DNA of 64,000 nt from Tretioscincus oriximinensis (taxonomy: Eukaryota > Chordata > Lepidosauria > Squamata > Gymnophthalmidae). The position numbers were made by a program, and so were the translations under genes. Numbering within the stretch: the first letter of the stretch is position 1; every line of letters begins with the position of its first letter. The stretch spans positions 966,168 to 1,030,167 of the forward strand of contig JAJVDF010000302.1 of NCBI GenBank assembly GCA_022410635.1, read 5' to 3'. A model generated the notes under the pieces. The model was not told where the DNA came from, searched no databases, and saw nothing but the letters and a program-made list of their open reading frames with translations. Shown in pieces: positions 10,770 to 21,644 of this stretch.

Positions 10770-11040
10770 TTCACTAATGGGTAGTAGTGGTTAAGAGNGT
10801 CAGACTCTTATCCATAAGTCTCCCGGTTCGATTCTGCACTCCTCCACAAAAACCCTGGGATAGACACAGTTCTTTGGAGCTCTCTCAGCCCTATATAATT
10901 CACAAGGTGTCTGTTCGGAAGAGAAGAACCAAAGGTTCTGTAAATCGCCATGGTTCCCTTTGGGTTGAGAAAAGCAGAGCATTAAAACTGATTTCTTCCT
11001 CATCATCATCATTGGATACAAGGTAGAATATAAATAAATA
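10770..11040 (+). mobile_element. tRNA-derived SINE, family B
   Basis: tRNA-like head GTAGTAGTGGTTAAGAG with B-box CCCGGTTCGATTCTGC. Body contains TCTCAGCCCTATATAATTC and a tail ATATAAATAAATA. Confidence 0.82.
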
Positions 11041-11311
11041 TGGCCTATTATTTATTTTTTACTTTTTTTTTAATTAAAGAAATCAGAACCAAACACAGAC
11101 TCCTAATTACATATTCTACCCACATGTAACCTTTCTTACAATTTACTATATCTGCCCTCATCCTCACTCCACCCTACTCCCATCATATAAATCTTCCAAA
11201 ATATCCCTTTCCGTAAATAGTCACAGACCTTACTGTATATTATTAATTTATTTATTTTCATCCTGATTGGTACGATCATTTCAATCTACAAGCGCAAACA
11301 AGACAAGGAAA

Positions 11312-11409
<98 letters not shown>
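11312..11409 (+). repeat. (ATT)n microsatellite, about 97 bp
   Basis: Uninterrupted ATT triplets immediately 5' of a truncated CR1. Encodes poly-Ile in one frame, without coding meaning. Confidence 0.97.
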
Positions 11410-12045
11410 TGTGTTCAATTCTGGTCACCACATCTCAAGAGAGATATTTTGGAACTGGAGAAGGTGCAGAAAAGGGCAACAAAAATGATCGAGGGTCTGG
11501 AGCAGAATCCCTTACGAAGTTAGGCTGCAACGTTTGGGCCTCTTCAGCCTTGAAAGGCGATGTTTGAGAGGTGATCTGATTGAACTGTACAAAATCATGC
11601 ATGGGATGGACAGGGCGAATAGAGAAAAAATGTTTTCTCTATCACACAACACAAGGACCAGAGGGCCCTCCTTAAAACTGTTGGGTAGAAAAGTGAGAAC
11701 AGACAAAGGAAAGTATTTTTTCACCCAGAGGGTCGTNGGCCTGTGGGGTTTTCTTCCAGAAGAGGTAGTGGTAGCTAACAGCTTGGATAGTTTCAAGACA
11801 GGACTAGACAGGTTTATGGANACCAAAAGTATAAATGGATACTAGGATGGATGTCTGGATGTTGCCTCTGGGATGGAGCAACAGGCAGGACTCCTGAAAT
11901 GCCATTTGCAGGGAGTCATGAACAGGAGCATATTTTGCTTTCCTCTGTTCAGGCTGCCCAGGGGCATCTGGTGGGCCTCTGTGTGGGACAGAATGCTGGA
12001 CTTGATGGGCTCTGGTCTGATCCAGTATGGCTCTTCTTATGTTAT
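11410..12045 (+). mobile_element. CR1 LINE 3' end including ORF2 C-terminus
   Basis: The plus strand encodes GLFSLERRCLRGDLIELYKI and GPSLKLLGRKVRTDKGKYFF, the end of CR1-type ORF2. The 3' UTR module runs to TGGCTCTTCTTATG. It is 5'-truncated at the ATT tract and carries frameshifts. Confidence 0.92.
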
Positions 12046-12078
12046 TATTATTGTTATTGTTATTGTAATTGTTATTGT
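12040..12078 (+). repeat. (TTATTG)n tail repeat of CR1
   Basis: Short repeat directly after the CR1 3' end, where other copies carry TATGTTCT repeats. Confidence 0.8.
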
Positions 12079-12587
12079 TAAAGCCAGACATTGGGATGTG
12101 GATGTCTTCACAATATGCACAACAATGTCGTCTGTTTGACCCCTACGATGAAAACCTAAAACCAGGACAAGAGAACAAGGAAACAACTATGAACTTCCAA
12201 GTAGATTCTAATTTTAAAAGAGAATAATCAATAATGCTTTTCCTGCGTTAACACAAGCTGTTGCCTGCACCCACCTCTTTCATTCAGTCTCCAGACTGTT
12301 TCTAGCCACAAGCATTTGTATTCATTTCANTGAAGAGCAACCCAATAGACTTGTAGCTTTTTAATAGGAAAATATCAGCTCCATGCCCAGCCCTCTCCGT
12401 TGCGGCTGAATCAGGAAAACACGGAAGGATTCGACAAACCATTTCACAGAACAAAGGCATCAGGGGTGGTGCAAAGTGTTCACAACACAGGGAACACACA
12501 AGCTTAATGGCATTTAATGTGATTTCACAAACCCTGCAAATCATTTGTGGGCACTGATGTCCCAAGAAACTCATCAGCTGGCTATTT

Positions 12588-12924
12588 CTATTTATTTATT
12601 TTAGTGATTTATAGCTTGTCCTTCACCATTAGTCCCAGGGAGGGATGCAGGGTAAATAATGATAATAATGAAAATATAGATTAATAAAACATTTAAAAAG
12701 ATCCATACCCTCCCTCCCTCCCAGGAAGGGCAAATGCAGAGGGAGCAAAGTGTCAAAAACCTGGACGAAGGGGTATGTTTTTACTGGATGCCGAAAGTGT
12801 GGATGTATGGCGAGTCTCTAGAGGGAGTCTGCTCTAGAGTGTGGGGGCCACCACAGAGAAGGCCCTCCTGCATGCCCCTCCCTTGCATCTCTGAAAGGGG
12901 AGGAACTGCCAGAAGGCCTTCAAG
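12588..12924 (-). mobile_element. L2-type LINE 3' end, diverged
   Basis: Tail at left, then GGGGGCCACCACAGAGAAGGC and GAGGAACTGCCAGAAGGCC, the antisense of L2-type 3' coding sequence seen at 3.0 and 43.7 kb. Confidence 0.7.
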
Positions 12925-13195
12925 TTCTTGGATAGCTTCAAGACATGACTAGACAAGTTCATGGACACCAAGGGTATAAATGGACACTAGGATGGATATC
13001 TGGATGTTGCCTCCGGGATGGAGCAACAGGCAGGACTCCTGAAATGCCATTTGCAGGGAGTCATGAACAGGTGCATATTTTGCTTTCCTCTGTTCAGACT
13101 GCCCAGGTGCATCTGGTGGGCCTCTGTGTGGGACAGAAGGCTGGACTAGGTGGACTGTGGCCCGATCCATTATGGCTCTTCATAGGTTCGTATGT
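12925..13195 (+). mobile_element. CR1 LINE 3' end
   Basis: CAAGTTCATGGACACCAAGG through GGCCCGATCCATTATGGCTC, joined directly to the preceding L2-type fragment. Confidence 0.88.
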
Positions 13196-13403
13196 TCTTT
13201 CAGGTAGCCAGATTTGCTCTGCTATATAGATTATCNGTATGTTAATCACAGCAGTCTTCTCAACAGTGATCGAAGACATGTTTCTTTTTTGTTTTACTAC
13301 AATAAAGTCTGGAAAGCCTGATTTGCATTTACCTAATTTAATCCTTTTTAGGGGAAGTGGATTAAATTGAGCCGTCTTAGCTTAGACAGGTTCAAGCTAT
13401 CTA

Positions 13404-13612
13404 CAGGGTGCGTCAAACAAATGTATANACGCTTTGAACTTCCATACGATGTACAGAATCAGTGGTGACTCGTATTCATTTGTTATTTACGTTTTATTTA
13501 CATTGGACTTTAAGCTTTCTAATTTCCTGAAATTTAACTTTGTAGAACAGTAAATACATTTTCTATGGAAGTTCACAGTGTGTATACATTTTTTTGAAGC
13601 AAAAAAACCCGA
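13404..13612 (+). mobile_element. Mariner-type MITE, copy 1
   Basis: Left terminus after a TA: CAGGGTGCGTCAAACAAATG. The right half ends GTGTATACATTTTTTTGAAGC, but the final CACCCTG is eroded. Retains GTTTTATTTACATTGGACTT, which copy 2 lacks. Confidence 0.85.
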
Positions 13613-13864
13613 CATGCTACTGCTCAAACCATAGCACCCTCATAAACGCCCACAAATTGTAAACAGTTCCAAGAAATACAATTAACAATTGCTTATGCAA
13701 ACAATTAGGATATCCCAGCAAGGAGGTGTTGCAAGCATAAAACAGGAGAAAGGATAATCCAAATTCAGTCCTGAAGAACTAAACAAAACAAGGGNAAAAA
13801 TTTTTTTGTCACCTGGTTTAAGACAGAGTCAGGCCTGGTTCACACTGACTCGTATTTTGAACTA

Positions 13865-14076
13865 TAGGGTGCTTCAAAAATATATATACACACTTTGAAC
13901 TTCCATACGATGTACAGAATCGGTGGTGACTCATACTCAGACTTGTATTGATGCTGCAGGTCACCAATTTGAACAGTATCTAATTTCCTGAAATTTAACT
14001 TTGTAGAACAGTAGAACAGTAAATAAATTTTCTATGGAAGTTCACAGTGTGTATACATTTTTTTTGAAGCACCCTG
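13865..14076 (+). mobile_element. Mariner-type MITE, copy 2
   Basis: 212 bp with terminal inverted repeats (GGGTGCTTCAAAAATATATA; right end reversed CAGGGTGCTTCAAAAAA), flanked by TA on both sides. The interior encodes CIDAAGHQFEQ, resembling the C-terminus of a mariner transposase, so it is an internally deleted derivative of a coding element. Confidence 0.9.
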
Positions 14077-14531
14077 TATTTTAGGACCTAAAGTGGGTTA
14101 CCGAATCTGTGCAAATAGAGCCCAAAAGAGATCAAGCTAATCCACTTCTACCAAAGAGGATCAAATCAAGAAGCAGCAACTAGACTATAATTTATGGCAT
14201 AACCATCAGGGTCCACATCGTGGAATGACAATGCAAGGAGGCAGTGGCTTGCCTAGATGGGAATCTATAAATATATACATGGTTGTCCCACCAGTAATGG
14301 ACGTGACTGTAGCCCAGAGACAGAGCAAACTGCCTGGAAAATCATTGCCAGTTCAGTTCCAGCCTGTCCCGTGAAAGAGGAGATATAAAAAACCAAATCT
14401 TGCTTGTCAAGAGTTGACTGAACAACAGAACTAGGAATATACGGTAATGAAGAAATTCCAGAATAAACAAAAGGGGATACAGCTTGGGTTTATATTTATG
14501 AAAGGAGATTAGCATCTCAAGTCACTTAATA

Positions 14532-14736
14532 CAGGGTGCTTCAAAAAAAAATGTATACACACTGTGAACTTCCATAGAAAATTTATTTACTGTTCTACAA
14601 TGTTAAATTTCAGGAAATTAGAAAGCTTCAAGTCCAATGTAAATAAAACGTAAATAACAACTGTTCAAATTGGTGACCTGCAGCATCCATTTTCTATGGA
14701 AGTTCAAAGTGTGTATACATTTTTTGAAGCACCCTG
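14532..14736 (-). mobile_element. Mariner-type MITE, copy 3, inverted
   Basis: 205 bp flanked by TA. Both ends read CAGGGTGCTTCAAAAA inward. It combines the transposase-end segment of copy 2 with the TTTATTTACATTGGACTT segment of copy 1, so each copy is a different deletion of one parent. Confidence 0.9.
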
Positions 14737-14741
14737 TAGCA

Positions 14742-15174
14742 TGGAAAGATGGGATCAAATTGGTTAGGGGAGCCTTACTACTTCTGGGTGGCTCTGGGGA
14801 GTAGCATCAAAGCATTTGGGAGAGGTTCAAAGATGTGTTTGTCCACAAGGCTGCTCCATCAACAACACTGCAGGAACTTCTAAACTACAATCCCCATTGT
14901 TCTTGCACAGCATTTAGCTGAAGGTGGAATAGTTCAGCAACAGATGGAGGGCTACAAGTGGAACAGTCTTAGTAACATGACCTGGTTAATCCCCTCAACA
15001 TCATCTGCACCAATGTGGTTATTTCCTGCATTCTGTTTCCTACATAAAATCTCTCCCTGGCATTTGTCCCCTAGAATCTGAAGAAGTAGACTANGAAGGC
15101 TTNTTAGTTGTGAAAAGTGTTCCAAGCCCCTGTGNTGAATCTTGGTATTGTCTATCACTTTGGATGTATTTAAA
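14742..15174. other. Unclassified DNA with a weak PLE-tail-like motif
   Basis: GAATCTGAAGAAGTAGACTA (about 15075-15094) resembles the PLE tail but the rest does not match. Nothing else recognised. Confidence 0.35.
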
Positions 15175-15485
15175 ATAAGAGAAAGAACTGGGTTTTTATA
15201 CCCTGCTTTTCTCACTCAAAGGGACTCAAAGCAGCTTACAAAGGTATTTTTTCACATGAAGGCTGACATCCTATCTTCCCCACCAGGCTTTGGTGGTTCC
15301 TATTTATCTACTTGCAGCCAGCTGCAATTTCCTGTAATTCTTGCTTTCGAATAGCTGGGTTGGCTAGAGCTGCAGGCTAGTAGAAGGTGCTCAACCCTCC
15401 CCACGTCTGGAACAAGGGCTTCGAAACCCCATCTCCCAGGCGAGAGACGGATTCCTTAGCGACGGAGCCATTTGTGCCTGCTTAA
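15175..15485 (-). mobile_element. tRNA-derived SINE, family A, near full length
   Basis: GGGTTTTTATACCCTGC through CTTCGAAACCCC and GAGCCATTTGTGCCTGC. The tRNA-like head is at the right, so the SINE reads leftward. Confidence 0.9.
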
Positions 15486-16034
15486 GAAAGGAGAATAATG
15501 TCTTGCTCATGATTGACATTTAAGTAAGCCAAGAGGCTTTCTCTCTTTCTGACCCAAAGGCTGGGCAGTGGGGGGAGGATCTTCACTTTAGTTACCTGGG
15601 TCCTCAAGCATCTTTTTTGAATGCAAATAGAGAAGAAACATCAGTAATCCCCCAAAACTGAAGATTCGCTACTGGGATTTCGTGGAAAGACTCAATCTCA
15701 AGAGTATAGAAGTGTTTTGCTGTTATCTTCACCTGGGGTAAATTTACACTCCTTCTTTTGTTACAAGCTGCTCTTCTGTAACTTTGGCCACATCCATTTC
15801 CTGGAAGTGATGCACCCCATTCCTTTCCAGAAATACACAAGACCTAAATCCATTTTAATTTGTTGGGGCGTTAGCAAGGGTTCCCAAATAAAATCTAGGA
15901 TAGGGTTTTAGACTTTTAACGGCTATAGAAAATAAGTCTTTTCGTCGTGTGCCGCGTCTAATGCCTGTAGCACCAGTATGAAAAAGCATTTTTAAAAACA
16001 TCTATTAAATGTGTAAGTTATCTAGCTTCATTAT
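15486..16034. other. Unique-looking intronic DNA
   Basis: A 78-codon open frame at 15604-15840 (minus) has no family resemblance or splice context. No repeat recognised. Confidence 0.5.
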
Positions 16035-16330
16035 TATTAGAAGAAGAATTGGATTTTTATATCCCATTTTTCTTACCTGAAGGGACTCAAAGTAGCTTAC
16101 AAGGTTATTTTTCCTCAAAGGCTTACATTTCATGCTCCCCACCAGGATGTGGTGGTTCCCATTTAGCTAGCCGTAGGCAACTGCAATTTCTTACAATTCT
16201 TGCTTTAGAATAGCTGGGCTGGCTACAAGCTAGTAGAAGCCGTTCACTCTTCTCCATGTCTGACACAGGGCCTCGAAACCCAATCTTTCAGGTGAAAGAC
16301 CGGCAGTAAGCCAACTGAGCCAATCACACT
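16035..16330 (-). mobile_element. tRNA-derived SINE, family A
   Basis: GGATTTTTATATCCCATTT to GGCCTCGAAACCCAATC and AAGCCAACTGAGCCAATC, about 550 bp from another same-strand copy. Confidence 0.88.
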
Positions 16331-16734
16331 TACAAAATGTGTCATTTCAACTGGCTTTCTAATCGAGGTGAGTGGACACACTCAGTGTCCATCACCTCAA
16401 ATGAAGATGATTGGCCAGTTACCCGCTGGAGGAGCCACTTCCAAAATGGCCCCTGGCACCGGCTCCTCATGCTGCCTAGCCCCAATCTGCGTTGCCTCAT
16501 TGCAAGCTGATGGGCGTCCGTGCTGACCAGGTGGAACGTCCACACTCGACTAGTGGGAACTAGAACACTTGCATTCAAAATGCAGCCCATCACACATTGA
16601 AGCAACAGGATCACCTTGAAAGGACTTGGGAAGATGAGCAGNGTTTCCACATGTCATGTGTTAATAGAAATTCTTACAGTCTAAAGAGTATGTTTTGGGG
16701 GTTTATTCCCTTTTAATAGGAGACAGTAAGTGCC

Positions 16735-17205
16735 CTTTCTGAACTGAGCCTTACTTGGAATATTGTGTTTAACTTTGGGCACCTCAATTTTTCAAAATTG
16801 GGGTGATAAACTGGATAAACTGGAGCAAGGATGGTGAGTGCTCTGGAAACCATATCCTTTGAGGAACAGTTAAAGGATCTGGGGATATTTAGTATGCAAG
16901 ACAGAAGATTGAGAGGAGACCTGATAGCTGCCAACAATCTCTGAAGGGCTGTCAGAGAGCAAGGGGATCAGCACTGTTCTCATGGGCACATGGAAGGACT
17001 AGAAACAATGGGATGAAACTGCAAGGGAGGAGATTTAGATTAGATATCAGAAAAAACTTTCTGACTGGAAGGGTGATAAGCCAGTGGAACAGGTTGCCAC
17101 AGGAGGTGGTGAGTCCCCTTTNACTGGAAGAGGCTGGGCAGTCGCCTGTCTGGGATGATTTAGTGAATCCTGCACTCAGAATAAGGTTCAGTGCAGAAAG
17201 GGCTA
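16735..17205 (+). mobile_element. CR1 LINE 3' region
   Basis: AGCCTTACTTGGAATATTGTG through AGAGGAGACCTGATAGCTG, GGAAGGACTAGAAACAATG and GATGATTTAGTGAATCCTG: the plus-strand form of the 8.25-kb copy. Confidence 0.9.
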
Positions 17206-17458
17206 AGAATTCCACACATTGAAGCCTTTAGATTCCATATTCCAGATCAGATCTCTTGCTGAAACTAAGTGGAATGCTAACGGAATATGCCAGTTGCCAC
17301 TGTGTAATTCAACAAGCTGCCGGATGTAGTGTATTCCTTGTGTGTCTCCTTCCACCACCACCTACTCTGTGTACCTGATCTTCCTTCTTCGTGAACGCTC
17401 TGCCTGAGCGATGTGGCCTGAAGATGGTGTGGGCATATTGCAGTTCAGAATGAGTTGT

Positions 17459-17478
17459 GGTGTGTGTGTGTGTGTGCT
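17459..17478 (+). repeat. (TG)n microsatellite
   Basis: About ten TG dinucleotides. Confidence 0.9.
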
Positions 17479-17499
17479 CCATCTGTTCGGCATGAACCC

Positions 17500-17665
17500 C
17501 TGGGGGGTCGCAACGGGCCTCGTGGTTTACAATGGTTTTCACTCAGTTTGGTGCGAGTGACCATCACGGGAAGGGCAGGCTTACACTCGGCTCTGGGCGA
17601 TCAGCCAATCACGTCTGTCCAATCACCTCACGTAGAGTGCTGATCGCCGTGACGCAATTTATTAA
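17500..17665. other. CpG-dense 165-bp block with two CCAATCA motifs
   Basis: About 12 CpGs in 150 bp in an otherwise CpG-poor region. CAGCCAATCACG and GTCCAATCACC are CCAAT-box-like, and the block ends GTGACGCAATTTATTAAT. A related ending (GCGACGCAATTATTAAT) occurs near 21550 after a GGGATTGGTC/GACCAATCCC palindrome. This suggests a shared mobile element end. Confidence 0.35.
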
Positions 17666-18650
17666 TATACAGATAGGAATAGAGTCCACCTGCTGGTCCA
17701 AAAGCAACTCTCACAAACTGATTAAAATCTCAACACTAGAATACAATTTAAAATACAGCTTATTAACCAAGTGTCTTCTACAATTAATGTCTGGTGCTGA
17801 ATTAAAGAACAGGACTATTATGTACTTAAGCTGTAAAAGCAACCCGTTTTTAATCATGGTAATTACTCTGGCATTTTAATTATCAGGACTGATTTCAAAA
17901 GCAGTTGTAATGCTTTTGCACTTATAATTCTACGTTCAAGCNTCAGACGAATTGTTGCCAAAACTGTGTACCATATGCCACCGGACTACATCCTCTGTAC
18001 AGTTGAAACCCTGAAACAACCAGTGCCAAGGGATCGGGTGAATTTGTTATAATTAAATTTGGATACAACAAATCGTAACCAGCATTTCATTTACAGGGCT
18101 TTCCACTGGGACTTTCAAATTTGTTTGACATACCATACATTTTGCTATATCAGCGTTCTTTATAATGGTGTTTCACCTGGAGCTCTCAAAATCAATACAG
18201 AGGAATGATGGGAACTGCAGTCAAACATTAGTTTATTGATTTGTATATCTATCCTGCCAGCCTTAGGGTAAGACTGTGAAGTCAAAATGGGAGTTCAGTG
18301 TGCAGCATTATGGGAACTTGGGAGGGAATAAAAGCAGTCACATGGGCAGCCAAGCATAGAAAGATAAGAATAAGATAATTATGAATACTAGTAGCAAAGG
18401 ACAAAAACATTTCGCTCTGAAGTAGAGAATATGATTTTTGTTTCTTACTTGTCCTCTTTTCAACTCTTATGAGGCCCTGCTTTATCCGGTGAATATTATA
18501 TTATTGAATTTAATTGGTTGATTATGAAACTGAGTATTTATGCCTAAACCATATCAATTAAAGTTTGTTTATTTCATATTATTCTATATGAGCACTGGGT
18601 TTTGAGAATCAATATAGGTTTGTGAATCACCAAGTGAAATTCCATTTTTA
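17666..18650. other. AT-rich unique-looking DNA
   Basis: No repeat family or coding signature recognised. Confidence 0.5.
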
Positions 18651-18834
18651 AGTCCAGCAAAGGGGCCAGTAGCACTTCGAGATTAACAGGAGAAAAGTGG
18701 GTANCATAAGCTTTCGTAGACCCATCTACTGCTTCAGATGCATCTGAAGAAGTAAACGTGACTACGAAAGCTTATGCTGATCTCCTGCTAGTCTCAAAGT
18801 GCTACTGGCCCCTTTCCTGGACTTTCTACTAGAC
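18651..18834. mobile_element. Two Penelope-like 3' tails, head to head
   Basis: A near-perfect inverted repeat with arms of about 90 bp meeting at GATG/CATC (18740/18741). Each arm contains TACGAAAGCTTATG and CAAAGTGCTACTGGCCCC or its complement, the tail of the PLE at 61.4 kb. Inverted partial copies fit PLE insertion habits. Confidence 0.75.
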
Positions 18835-18927
18835 TAACAGCTATTTCTGTGAAACTGACTTCCATTTTTTAAGTTACTTTCTGGGGTGCCTGTTTCACGA
18901 GTCAATAAAACTATATTTTTGTCTATA

Positions 18928-19187
18928 CAGTGGTACCTCGGATCTCGAACGCCTTGAAAGTCGACCAAATCGGTGTTCGACCGGCAGATTCCAGAAACTT
19001 TTGTCCTGGAATCCGAACACCGATTTGGAACTCGAACTTCCATCGGCGTTTTTTCGGCCNGGCGCGCCTTGCNGACGTCATCAGAGCGCGTTTTTTCGGC
19101 CCGGCGTGCCTTGCTTCNGTTCTTGAACAAATTGGTTCTCGACCGTCCTGCCGGAACGAATTGTGTTCGAGAACCGAGGTACCACTG
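18928..19187. mobile_element. Tigger-like (Tc1/mariner superfamily) MITE
   Basis: 260 bp. Termini CAGTGGTACCTCGGATCTCG and, reversed, CAGTGGTACCTCGGTTCTCG; TA at 18926-18927 and 19188-19189. Interior is CpG-rich, which suggests a fairly young insertion. No transposase. Confidence 0.92.
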
Positions 19188-19191
19188 TATA

Positions 19192-19670
19192 GCCATGAAT
19201 TTGACTAACCTAGGCTGACCAGATGACCCGGTTTGGGGGGTTCTACCCCATCCTCTGGGTGGGGGGTGGGGGCGATTTCCCCAATTTTTTGCTGAAGAAA
19301 TTTTTTTAAGAAAACTGCAAAAAAACTTTTTTTTTATTTTTTTAAAATTTACTGCACTAGGCTCAGGCAACTGGGGCCAGATTCTGAAGGGCGCCCTCTC
19401 CCTCTGAAGTGATGTCGCAAATTTCTTGTGCAGTTTGCAAATTCCTCGAACATTCCAGGGATTTTGTGGGACATTCCAGGGATATTGGTGGGTGATCTGA
19501 TATTCATGAATATGCAAATTAACATGAATGATTAATTTTACTCCAGTTTGGGCCTTAGAAAACCTGGTCAGTCTATCTAACCCTATTTTAAAGNTGTCCA
19601 GGGTGCTATCTATCACCACATCTTCTGGAAGCATTTTCTAATGACCCTTGTCGTTCTCTGTCATTTTCTG
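19192..19670 (-). mobile_element. CR1 LINE 3' fragment split by a MITE
   Basis: CCATGAATTTGACTAACC (left) resumes as CTAACCCTATTTTAAAG to the right of the MITE, giving the normal antisense CR1 order. Confidence 0.75.
19214..19574. mobile_element. MITE inserted in CR1, hAT-like
   Basis: GGCTGACCAGATGACCCGGTT at left and AAAACCTGGTCAGTCT at right form imperfect terminal inverted repeats. The flanks CTAACCTA and CTAACCCT look like an 8-bp target duplication. Interior has T-rich and A-rich tracts. Confidence 0.6.
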
Positions 19671-19713
19671 CCCATAAACTTCATAGTTGTGTGGTAGAGG
19701 AACTAATGATTTT

Positions 19714-19960
19714 CTCTTTAAGAACATAAGAAGAGCCATACTGGAACAGGTCCAGCATTCTGTCCCACACAGAGGCCCACCACATGCACCTGGGCAGCCT
19801 GAACAGAGGAAAGCAAAATATGCTCCTGTTCATGACTCCCTGCAAATGGTATTTCAAGAGTCCTGCCTGTGGCTCCATCCCGGAGGCAACATCCAGACAT
19901 CCCATCCTAGGACCCATTTATACCCTTGGTGTCCATAAACCTGTCCAGCTTGGTCCAGTT
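19714..19960 (-). mobile_element. CR1 LINE 3' end
   Basis: Antisense of the standard 3' module: AGAACATAAGAAGAGCCATAC, CCACACAGAGGCCCACCA, then CATTTATACCCTTGGTGTCC. Confidence 0.9.
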
Positions 19961-20189
19961 GGTTCCTGGTCTATGACTCTTCTCTTGAATTTCTCTTTGG
20001 TTCACTTGATTTCTTCAACTGGGGAGGACTCATTCAACCTAATGTAAAAACACCATTAAACTAAGCTGACTAGAACAACAATGAAAGTTAGCGAAAGCCA
20101 AAAGGCTGACGGGGAGATCGTCATCATCAGGTACCAGAGGAAAGATTATTCTTTAACTTAGAGGACCTCACCAAGAAGACCATTGAAGG

Positions 20190-20640
20190 AGGAAGAGGAA
20201 GAGAAGATAGAGGAAGAGGACTGGATTTTTATATCCTGCTTTTCTCACACAAAGGAACTCAAAGCAGCTTACAAGATTTTTTCGCTCAAAGGCTTACATT
20301 CTATCTTCCCCATCACATTGTGAAGGTTATTTATTTATTTATTTATTTGTACTCATATCCTGCCCTATACCAAAGGTCTCAGGGTGGCCAACCAACGGAC
20401 AGCACATATAGCTTTTGTTACTTCCTCCACAATAGACACCCTGCGAAGTAGGTGGGGCTGAGAGAGTTCTAAGAACTGTGACTGGCCCAAGGTCACCCCG
20501 ATGGCTTTCATGGAGGAATGGGGAATCGAACCGGGAGATTCCCAGATAAGAGTCCAAAACTCTAACCACTACACCAAATGGGCTCTCAAGGTTCATCCAC
20601 TTGTAATCCCTTACAAGCTCCATTGTTAAAACTTCTATTT
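20190..20640 (-). mobile_element. tRNA-derived SINE, family A, interrupted by a family B SINE
   Basis: GGATTTTTATATCCTGC up to CACATTGTGAAGG, then a family B insert, then AAGGTTCATCCACTTG. AAGGTT at both junctions suggests a short target duplication. The tRNA-like head is not recognisable after the insert. Confidence 0.7.
20326..20585 (-). mobile_element. tRNA-derived SINE, family B, full length, nested in family A
   Basis: (AAAT)n tail at left. The head at right reads on minus GTGTAGTGGTTAGAG and CCCGGTTCGATTCCCC. Good A and B boxes. Confidence 0.92.
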
Positions 20641-21150
20641 TTTCACTACTCCCAAGTGTCTTGGTTGGGATACGGTTATTCCAAGTTGGGAATCAACNCC
20701 ATAGAGGAACTGCATTTGGTTTTTTTTAAGTGATAAATTTGGGCTATTTATATGTTAAAACAGAATTAATGTGTTAAAAACAATAGTTAAACTTGGGTTA
20801 AAACTGAGTTTTAATAATTAAGATAAATATTAATTATGATTGCTATAATTACGTGCAACTTTTTAGGTAACGGTTGGGCCGAGCGCATTTCTTTGACAAA
20901 CAGTGCCACCTTGTGGCCAAGATCCATATTCAGAGCTTTCCTACAGAAAAAAGGCAATTATTTAAATACAAAAAACTATTTTCAAGGAGACAATTAATTC
21001 ACACTTGGTGGTAGGGATCCCTATTTTTTCCCCTGAAATAAACAAAGCATATAGTGGAATCCACAATAAATTACAAGTAGGTGGGTAAATAATTTAATAA
21101 CATAATGAGACAACTACATTACAGATGAATGCACAATTTGCCTGAATAAG
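20640..21150. other. AT-rich unique-looking DNA
   Basis: No repeat or coding signature recognised. Confidence 0.5.
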
Positions 21151-21154
21151 ACAA

Positions 21155-21355
21155 TAAGGATGGATGCTGCCTCCGGGATGGAACAACAGGCAAGATTCCT
21201 GAAATACCATTTGCAGGGAGTCATGAACAGGTGCATATTCTGCTTTCCTCTGTTTGGACTGCTCAGGTGCAACTGGTGGGCCTCTGTGTAGGACAGAAGG
21301 CTGGACTAGGTGGGCTGTGGCCTGATCCAGTATGGCTCTTNTTATGTTCTTACAA
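21155..21355 (+). mobile_element. CR1 LINE 3' end
   Basis: GGATGCTGCCTCCGGGATGG through GGCCTGATCCAGTATGGCTC to TTATGTTCTT. Confidence 0.9.
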
Positions 21356-21644
21356 GGCTGCCAAACCCCACTCATTGAGTGATGCCAGTGGGAGAGTGAC
21401 AACAAGCACCTGCCTTCAAACAGAGTCTCCAGGAGCCAAGGCTATTGCTGCAGCCACACACGTGTGCCGACTCCCTGCAGGCCCTGGGATTGGTCCGATA
21501 AAGACCAATCCCAGAGCCTGCAGCACGACTATCGGCGACGCAATTATTAATGGTAAGATATTGAATTTGCCTTTTGTCACTGCAGCTACACTTGACACTT
21601 CATTGAGCTGTTCACCCTCATATTACNGATAGGAGTAACTGGGG

